64,000 bases of DNA from Branchinecta lynchi. Lineage: Eukaryota > Arthropoda > Branchiopoda > Anostraca > Branchinectidae. A program made the translations under genes and the position numbers. This document shows, one piece after another, positions 62,214 to 64,000 of the stretch. The stretch covers positions 2,549,501-2,613,500 of the forward strand of contig JAKZAP010000017.1 in assembly GCA_023053575.1 (NCBI GenBank), given 5' to 3'. How positions within the stretch are numbered: position 1 is the first letter of the stretch; each line of letters starts with the position of its first letter. The notes beneath the pieces were generated by a model. That model worked only from the letters and a program-made list of their open reading frames with translations, had not been told where the DNA came from and searched no databases.

Positions 62214-63600
62214 GCGTTGCAACGTTCGCTACAGTATTCATATGGTACCATGCAAAACCGTCTCGGGTACCAGCAGCCGATCAGTGTTTAAGATGCACGG
62301 ACGCAGGTTTTTGCTCGGCTAAGGGATGGAGAGACAAAGTTTGGTATCATATTATTACCCTTATCCGTTCTTCCCTGTACATAGTTACAAATGGACTTGA
62401 ACTTGCGTTACAAATTTAAATTTAAATTCACTTTAGTTTACCTGACTATTCTTGTCGACGACAAAAATAACAGCGGAAGTCAAAAACAGTTTAAAACACT
62501 TACAGAATTAAATTATTCACAGATGATTTAGTGACGATTTTTTCATGTCACCTTTTATGTTTTACGAAGTAAGAAGCAAACGACTTCAGGTACCGCACGG
62601 ATGAGTGGATTGGCGGTTGTTCCAGCTTTGCTGCGTTTTTTTTTTCTCTGAGCCTAATGGAATGTTAAATTTGGCGTGTTTCAAAACCCGGAAGAAGATC
62701 ACGGTGAGTTTCCGAGTCAAGGATTTTTCGACCGAAATCAATTTGTGTCTTTGAGGGACTCCAACTTTAGAACTTTGAGGCTCGTCTCATAATCAACATA
62801 ACCACTTCCCAATATTATTTTGCAGGCCCTTATCTGCAATCTTCCGATTTGTCGCTTTGATCAATCGTCAGTGTGCTGTGCCACACTGGACAAACACGGC
62901 CCTCTTCTTTCCTCTTATAAATTTCCCCAATTTCCGACAGATGGCGCTCACCTATAAAAGAACCGCCTTCGCCTTCACTTCCGACACATTACTTACAGCG
63001 GACGCCCTATCCGTTTAGCTGGTTCATGTCTTTTTCCCATAATGCTCATGTTTGACAATGATGATGATGGTGATGAAATTTGAGGACGCACTTAAGAAGA
63101 GGGAAATGGTGCAGTACAAGACAAAGAAAAGGAAAAAATACACTGAGCTTCCAATAATGTAGTAAATGCACAAGATAAAAAAATAAACAATAAAAAAGAT
63201 AAGGGACTAATCGGGTCTAAAAAATCTTCTTCCTAGATGGAATGCGGAGAAATGGCCAAGGGCAGAAACGTGAAAGTATGGGGGATTGAAGATTTGCGCA
63301 AGGGTCAGAGGGCAACCAATAATGTAAGGTTTCGAGATTGATCCATGGAACTAGTGTAATTTTTTTTTTCGGAAGGTGTGGTATTCAAAACCTTAAGTAT
63401 TCTGCTTATTGCTCCGATTAAATGTGTTTAGTTAACACGGGAAAGGCGGGGTTGAACATTTTTTTCAACACTTTCTAGAATACCAGCGGAAAAATACAAC
63501 TAGGATCGTCGTTTTGCGGAAAAAACTAAGAGAAAACGACAACCAAATCAGAACTTGTTTTCAAATGGGTAAGATGTGCAACTAAATGTGATAATAGCAC
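62214..63600. other. Mostly unique-looking; possible promoter text
   Basis: No coding exon is supported. CCTATAAAAGAACCGCC at about 62951-62967 is a TATA-like box on the + strand with short open frames following. MLNLACFKTRKKIT at about 62663-62704 precedes a donor-like ACG|GTGAGT. Neither is enough to call a gene. Confidence 0.3.
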
Positions 63601-63617
63601 ATATTACTACCCAAGTG

Positions 63618-63662
63618 TGTTCCACCCTTCTAACAATAGTAACTATTAGCTACTATTATATA
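63618..63662. repeat. R10 end fragment
   Basis: GTGTTCCACCCTTCTAACAA-TAGTAACTATTAG is the complement of the R10 right end near 33865-33890. Confidence 0.45.
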
Positions 63663-63699
63663 ATATTTCATACGAAGAAGCTCTCATTATACTTGACGT

Positions 63700-64000
63700 T
63701 CCTAAATTAACAGAACGTAGAAATATTCTTTCAAATGAGTTTGGAGCTAAGATAATCTGTTGTCCCCAGATGACCCATCTATTCCCCCCTCCCCTCCCGT
63801 CTTCCGTGCGTCCGTCCGAGAGGAATACTGGCAATCAATTTGTTCCATATCCTGCTAATTCTTCTGCCCAATTTTTACGTTGTTTCATGCCATCATTTAT
63901 TTCTGGTAAAATCTTGTAAGTGTATTTTGTTAATTTGTTTCGTGTCTGTGTATATTTTGTAAATATATATTCCACTTCTAGCTTTTAGCTATTTGGAATA
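63700..64000 (+). mobile_element. Non-LTR retrotransposon 3' end, family L-C
   Basis: The frame end NQFVPYPANSSAQFLRCFMP plus SFISGKIL and stop (about 63825-63918) closely matches the inverted copy at 47784-47985. The 3' UTR TTGTTTCGTGTCTGTGTATA ... CTTCTAGCTTTTAGCTATTT runs off the window. Confidence 0.7.

Noticed and set aside
62663..62990. First exon and TATA promoter of a plus-strand gene
   Set aside because: A 14-codon start with a donor-like site and a TATA-like box are present, but no downstream exon is visible before the edge. Kept only as a note.
57393..64000. Upstream HFM1 exon with the Q-motif-like region (FPYFN..Q pattern)
   Set aside because: I scanned the minus strand for this pattern before the right edge and found no convincing match, so the exon is probably outside the window.

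Overview
The window is animal nuclear DNA, almost certainly arthropod. The evidence is a small secreted cuticular protein gene with a chitin-binding (Rebers-Riddiford type) domain, spliced with standard GT/AG introns. I cannot name the species. Gene density is very low and repeat density very high, as in large crustacean-type genomes.

The backbone of the window is one giant gene on the minus strand: the meiotic Ski2-like DNA helicase HFM1 (Mer3). Nine consecutive exons (57276-57392, 50405-50648, 47562-47729, 44062-44212, 37801-38044, 28301-28476, 15573-15801, 13011-13150, 6783-6967) join in one open frame of 550 whole codons. They run from the Walker A motif, through DEIH, SAT, HHAGL and the QMIGRAGRPQFD motif, into the Sec63 domain. 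The introns are 2.3 to 12.5 kb long. The N-terminal exons lie beyond, or unrecognised in, the right edge. The C-terminal exons lie beyond, or unrecognised in, the left edge.

The largest intron (15802-28300) holds a complete small gene on the opposite strand. This is the cuticular protein at 19232-21918: a signal-peptide exon, a possible extra exon, a chitin-binding exon and a short last exon. It is the only complete host gene I could reconstruct.

Most of the rest is transposon debris. There are many 3' ends of non-LTR retrotransposons of at least three kinds, recognised by C-terminal reverse transcriptase fragments and simple-repeat tails. There are MITE-like elements: TWA-duplicating, mariner-like with TA, and hAT-like with 8 bp. 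There is also one LTR-retrotransposon-like Pol tail, a THAP-like ORF, and a decayed Cys-rich gene (58229-59226).

Two sets of repeats stand out. First, families here called R1 (ending in a hairpin around GGCACTTG/CAAGTGCC) and R2 (ending in TTTTGGGATCCCAAAA) share one plan: a 5' AACAAGA start, a palindrome near each end, a minisatellite core, a CAAGTTTCATC segment, a GACGGACGGACA run, TTGCGAT, and a final A run. One R2 copy can be compared with an uninterrupted related site in the same window and shows no target duplication, which suggests a Helentron/Helitron-like non-autonomous element. Second, fold-back families R3 and R6 are flanked by direct repeats of variable length (about 7-13 bp), which is odd for cut-and-paste DNA transposons. 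A 33-bp snippet of R3 is itself flanked by a perfect 10-bp direct repeat. Labels R1-R20 are mine and local to this window.
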